Source: Acidimicrobiia bacterium
GTDB taxonomy: Bacteria > Actinomycetota > Acidimicrobiia > Acidimicrobiales > Bin134
DNA: 51,516 bases
Assembly (NCBI GenBank): GCA_009842675.1
Contig: VYEX01000055.1
Location: forward strand, 1-51,516
Reading direction: 5' to 3'
Of the stretch, positions 48,660 to 51,516 are shown one piece after another. Each line of letters opens with the position of its first letter. Position 1 is the stretch's first letter. The notes beneath the pieces were generated by a model that did no database searches, was not told the origin of the DNA, and was given only the letters and a program-made list of their open reading frames with translations. The translations under genes were made by a program, and so were the position numbers.

Positions 48660-49990
48660 CGGGCGGCCGCGCCCTGGGCCAAGCTGGCCTGAGCCGCTTG
48701 TCTGCCTTGGTGGATGCAGGCTGGAATTCCCAAGCCCCGAGCCCAGGCTCCGGTCACTTGCACCCAGGGGGCGTCATTGGCCAACGACTGTTCGATGTCG
48801 GCCACTAACTCCAGATGGCCGGGTCGGAACTGAGGCAGCGACCGCTCCCACCGGCTTATGCGCACCTCGTGCGGTTCTGCATTCAAGCCCATAGTGGCCG
48901 CTAAATCGGTTCGCACCGCGCCCACTAGAGCTACGTCATCGAGGGCCAAGGCCCGGTCGTCGCCATAGCGCCCGGCCGACACCCGTAGTACCACCGTTTC
49001 GGGCGACCCCACATGAGCCCATTTGCTCGACGCCCACGAGCAGGCGGTGATGGTGCGACCCTCTACCGCGGGAACGAGGTAGCCCGACCCCTCCATGGGG
49101 TGGTTGACATCGATGGCGTCATACGCCAACGTCACCAGCACCACCGATGCGTAGTCGATGGTGCCCAGCAATTCGGCCGTGCGGGGTGACACCGGGGCCA
49201 CCAGGGCGCGGGCTGCGTCAGCGGGGAGAGTCACGATCATCTGATCGGCATCCATCTCACCCAGGTCAGCCACCGGGGACGACAGTCGCAGCCGATTGCC
49301 CAGCCGGTCGGCTAGCTCATCGGTCAGCCGTCCCAAGCCGTCAGGCAGTGTATAGAACACCGGCGCGGCAGGATCGGCGGTCGACGACGCGGCCAGCCGA
49401 CGAAGCTCTTGCACCAGGCTGGTGCCCCTAGAAGCGGCCTCGGCCAACTGCGGTACTGCCGCCTGCACGCTCAGGTCGTCGATTGAAGAGGCGTTGATGC
49501 CCCCGATCAGCGGATCCACCAGTCGGTCGGCCAGCTCATCGCCCAACCGGCGCCGTACCAGCTCGCCCACCGACTGGTCACCGACCAGCGGCGACCCGGC
49601 CAGATCAGGCTCTAGGCGGACGCGGTCCACTCCTTCGGATGAGACGATCCCAGAAGCAGCCAAGGCGTCGAAGTCCAACGGCACCCCCAGCACATTGGGT
49701 AGGGGCAGCGCCCGAAGCGCCCCTCGGGAGTACACGAACGCTGTCCGCTGAGCCGGCGAGATCAGTTCAGCGCCCAATCCCAGCTCCTGGCACAGCTCTG
49801 TCGCCCACGGCACCCGGGCCAAAAAAGCGTCCGCCCCCGCGTCCACCGGCTGACCGGTCAACTTGGTAGTGAGAATTCGCCCGCCTGGCCGCTCGGTGGC
49901 CTCATACACCAACACCTCGGCCCCCGCCTTGGCCGCCTCATATCCGGCGGCCAACCCGGTGATACCCGCCCCGACAACCGCGACCTTCAC
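48656..49990 (-). CDS. hemY: copro-/protoporphyrinogen III oxidase (HemY/CgoX type)
   Basis: This FAD oxidase of heme synthesis in Gram-positive lineages probably oxidises coproporphyrinogen III (CgoX). The N-terminal VAVVGAGITGLAAGYEAA and ERPGGRILTTKL are FAD-binding hallmarks of the HemY family. VDPLIGGINASSIDDLSVQAAVP is the family-specific region and VQVTGAWARGLGIPACIHQG is the C-terminal FAD block. The start is GTG 49990, in a GTGA overlap with hemE; length is 444 aa. The order hemE-hemY is common in actinobacteria. Confidence 0.9.
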   Translation of the reverse strand: MKVAVVGAGITGLAAGYEAAKAGAEVLVYEATERPGGRILTTKLTGQPVDAGADAFLARVPWATELCQELGLGAELISPAQRTAFVYSRGALRALPLPNVLGVPLDFDALAASGIVSSEGVDRVRLEPDLAGSPLVGDQSVGELVRRRLGDELADRLVDPLIGGINASSIDDLSVQAAVPQLAEAASRGTSLVQELRRLAASSTADPAAPVFYTLPDGLGRLTDELADRLGNRLRLSSPVADLGEMDADQMIVTLPADAARALVAPVSPRTAELLGTIDYASVVLVTLAYDAIDVNHPMEGSGYLVPAVEGRTITACSWASSKWAHVGSPETVVLRVSAGRYGDDRALALDDVALVGAVRTDLAATMGLNAEPHEVRISRWERSLPQFRPGHLELVADIEQSLANDAPWVQVTGAWARGLGIPACIHQGRQAAQASLAQGAAAR

Positions 49991-51039
49991 GGGGCGGCCT
50001 TGTACCCGTGTACCAGCTCCACCACTCGTTCCAGTGTCTCAGGGTCGGTCTCGGGCAGCACGCCGTGGCCCAGGTTGAATACGTGCCCCGGCTGACCGGA
50101 ATTGCGGTTGAGCACGTCGATCGCCCGCTCGGCCACCACTGACCACGGGGCCAGCACCGCAGCTGGGTCCAAGTTCCCCTGCACCGCGATGTCGGGTCCC
50201 AGCCGCTCCCGGGCGTCGTCCAGGTGTACCCGCCAGTCCACCCCCACCACGTCGGCTCCAGCCTTGGCCAACAACTCCAACAACTCGCTGGTACCCACGC
50301 CGAAGTGGATGCCCGGTGCCCCATCGCCTCGACTGCCCAGCTCAGCGAAGATCCGCTGACTAGCTGGCAGAACGAATCGCCGGTACTCGTCGGGAGCCAG
50401 CGCTCCGGCCCACGAGTCGAACAGTTGGAAGGCCGAAGCCCCGGCGTCGAGCTGCGAGGCGATGGAGGCGATGGCCAGATCGGCCAGGCGATCCAACAGC
50501 GCAGACCACAACTCGGGCTCGCTGTGCATAAGTCGCTTGGTTAGGGCGTGGGTGCGCGAGGGGCCCCCCTCCACCAAATAGGAGGCCATGGTAAACGGAG
50601 CCCCCGCAAAGGCGATCAACGGCACGTCGAGCTCCGCCGCCAGGTTGCGGACAGTCTCCAGTACATACGGGGTGTCGGCCTCGGGGTCGAGGGGGCGCAA
50701 CCGGGTGAGGTCGCGGGCCCCCCGAAACGGTTGCTCCACTACCGGCCCCACTCCAGGCACGATGTCCACACCGAATCCGATGGCGTGGGTGGGAACCACG
50801 ATGTCGGAATACAAGATGGCCGCGTCCACTCCATAGCGGCGCACCGGCTGAAGGGTGATCTCGGTGGCCAATTCGGGGCGAGCGATGGTGTCCAGCATCG
50901 ACCCCTTGCCCCGAACCTTGTGATACTCGGGTAGCGACCGTCCGGCTTGTCGCATGAACCACACCGGCACCTGGTCTACCGGCAGGCCGCGGCACGCCCG
51001 CAGAAAGGCGTCGTTTGCGAGATTTAAACCGGCAGCCAC
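49987..51039 (-). CDS. hemE: uroporphyrinogen III decarboxylase
   Basis: It removes four carboxyl groups from uroporphyrinogen III to give coproporphyrinogen III. The family signature PVWFMRQAGRSLPEY is near residue 25-40, with ILYSDIVVP, FAGAPFTMASYLVEGG and VQGNLDPAAVL downstream. I chose GTG 51039 (350 aa) because the conserved start (LANDAFLRACRG) follows within eight residues. The frame extends to 51132, but those extra residues are not typical and carry a repeat. The stop overlaps hemY (GTGA). Confidence 0.92.
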   Translation of the reverse strand: MAAGLNLANDAFLRACRGLPVDQVPVWFMRQAGRSLPEYHKVRGKGSMLDTIARPELATEITLQPVRRYGVDAAILYSDIVVPTHAIGFGVDIVPGVGPVVEQPFRGARDLTRLRPLDPEADTPYVLETVRNLAAELDVPLIAFAGAPFTMASYLVEGGPSRTHALTKRLMHSEPELWSALLDRLADLAIASIASQLDAGASAFQLFDSWAGALAPDEYRRFVLPASQRIFAELGSRGDGAPGIHFGVGTSELLELLAKAGADVVGVDWRVHLDDARERLGPDIAVQGNLDPAAVLAPWSVVAERAIDVLNRNSGQPGHVFNLGHGVLPETDPETLERVVELVHGYKAAP

Positions 51040-51079
51040 ATCCAAACCGTACTGACATATCAGGCGGCCATTGCTATCG

Positions 51080-51119
51080 CTCCGATACCGGTAATCCCCT
51101 GCTGTCACTCCGATACCGG
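51080..51119. repeat. two direct 12-mers upstream of hemE
   Basis: CTCCGATACCGG occurs twice, at 51080-51091 and 51108-51119, with a 28-bp spacing, in the gap between the divergent hemE and the 86-aa gene. This is a candidate operator pair, or a remnant of a duplication within an N-terminal extension of hemE. Confidence 0.5.
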
Positions 51120-51139
51120 CCGCCATTACCATCGATCCG

Positions 51140-51400
51140 GTGCGCCGGTCTATAGACGACTACCCCTTCGACCCAGCCGACCTTCCTCCCGGAGACGACG
51201 ACGAGTTCTCCCCGGTGTCATGGGCGGTGGCCATTGCCGACGACTATGAGGACGCCACCCCCCGGGTGGTGCTCACCATTGAGGAGGTTGGCCAGGCCGG
51301 CTATGGGCTGGTAGCTCATCTGCCCCCTCATCTGGCCCGCCGGCTTCGGGCCGCCATCGGCGACGCCCTCAAGGAGATCGGCGAACCTACGTCTGCTTGA
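51140..51400 (+). CDS. conserved-type hypothetical protein (86 aa)
   Basis: This acidic 86-aa protein has an N-terminal disordered acidic stretch (DPADLPPGDDDEFSPVSW) and a small folded-looking C-terminal half (VVLTIEEVGQAGYGLVAHLPPHLARRLRAAIGDALKEIG). I do not recognise a family. The start GTG 51140 is divergent from hemE. There are no cysteines and no membrane segment. No function is inferred. Confidence 0.65.
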   Translation: MRRSIDDYPFDPADLPPGDDDEFSPVSWAVAIADDYEDATPRVVLTIEEVGQAGYGLVAHLPPHLARRLRAAIGDALKEIGEPTSA

Positions 51401-51516
51401 GCGCTGTAGAGCGATGTAGTGGCTGATTAGGCGGCGGTTAGTTGTTCAGTTTGCAGCGGGTGGGCTGTGGGGCTGGGCCGGGGTGGGGGCAGCAGACGAT
51501 GCCGACCAGTTTCGGA
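51401..51516. other. terminal stretch without a recognisable gene
   Basis: I see no convincing coding frame, RNA gene or repeat in these last bases. They are G-rich toward the window end. Confidence 0.4.

Noticed and set aside
51040..51132. A 31-residue N-terminal extension of hemE
   Set aside because: The family starts close to LANDAFLRA; the extension contains repeated sequence and no conserved motif.

Overview
The window is about 51.5 kb of GC-rich, densely packed bacterial DNA. Its gene content points to an actinobacterium, most likely class Acidimicrobiia. The evidence is a bL37-type mini ribosomal protein, a MetRS whose insertion lacks the zinc cysteines, the CAEC-type cytidine deaminase also seen in mycobacteria, an F420-type PPOX protein, a HelD/HelR-like RNA polymerase recycling ATPase, and many GTG starts with ATGA/GTGA overlaps. 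The lineage is inferred from protein features; no 16S gene is present. No CRISPR array, insertion sequence, phage gene or credible canonical tRNA was seen.

Layout. (1) 1-8.5 kb: housekeeping genes, mostly on the minus strand (rsmA partial, tatD, metG, a VOC protein, rsmI, a DUF192 protein, ychF), then a divergent 29-aa bL37-like gene overlapped by a DCC thiol oxidoreductase gene, a diiron ferritin-like oxygenase and an SDR oxidoreductase. (2) 8.6-17.5 kb: a plus-strand nucleoside uptake and salvage operon, with a BMP-family lipoprotein, an ATPase, two permeases, cdd, deoA, add and a HAD hydrolase. (3) 17.5-19.4 kb: a compact toxin-antitoxin patch (VapBC, a decayed HicA joined to a HicB-like antitoxin, and a MazEF-like pair) with AT-rich control regions and two dyads of the same 8-14-8 geometry. 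(4) 19.4-24.0 kb: a deoxynucleotidase, two aldehyde dehydrogenases (one without a catalytic domain), deoC and upp. These complete the route from nucleosides to central metabolism that begins in region 2. (5) 24-36.2 kb: a D-aminoacylase-type amidohydrolase with an AcoX/NAD-kinase-like partner, a LysM lipoprotein, a zinc-ribbon/membrane protein pair of unknown function, a 1-Cys peroxiredoxin, and a MacB-like ATPase with two large FtsX-type permeases. (6) 36.2-44 kb: pgi, then a strongly structured intergenic region, a TPP riboswitch and the thiamine operon thiC-thiE-thiO-thiS-thiG-tenI-like-thiD. (7) 43.9-51.1 kb: a minus-strand run hemE, hemY, lnt, helD, PPOX, O-methyltransferase.

How the genes work together. 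Imported nucleosides are deaminated by Cdd and Add and phosphorolysed by DeoA. Deoxyribose phosphate goes through DeoC to acetaldehyde and glyceraldehyde-3-phosphate, the acetaldehyde can be oxidised by the adjacent aldehyde dehydrogenase, and free uracil is rescued by Upp. The thiamine operon is presumably shut off by TPP through its riboswitch. It uses the oxygen-dependent ThiO route and lacks thiF in this window.

Most unusual observations: a possible new structured RNA closed by an 8-bp stem upstream of the TPP riboswitch; an Lnt with Ser in place of the nucleophilic Cys; two genes (the second FtsX permease and helD) whose conserved N-termini lie upstream of any ATG/GTG/TTG; a 12-codon micro-ORF abutting thiG; and the toxin-antitoxin patch.
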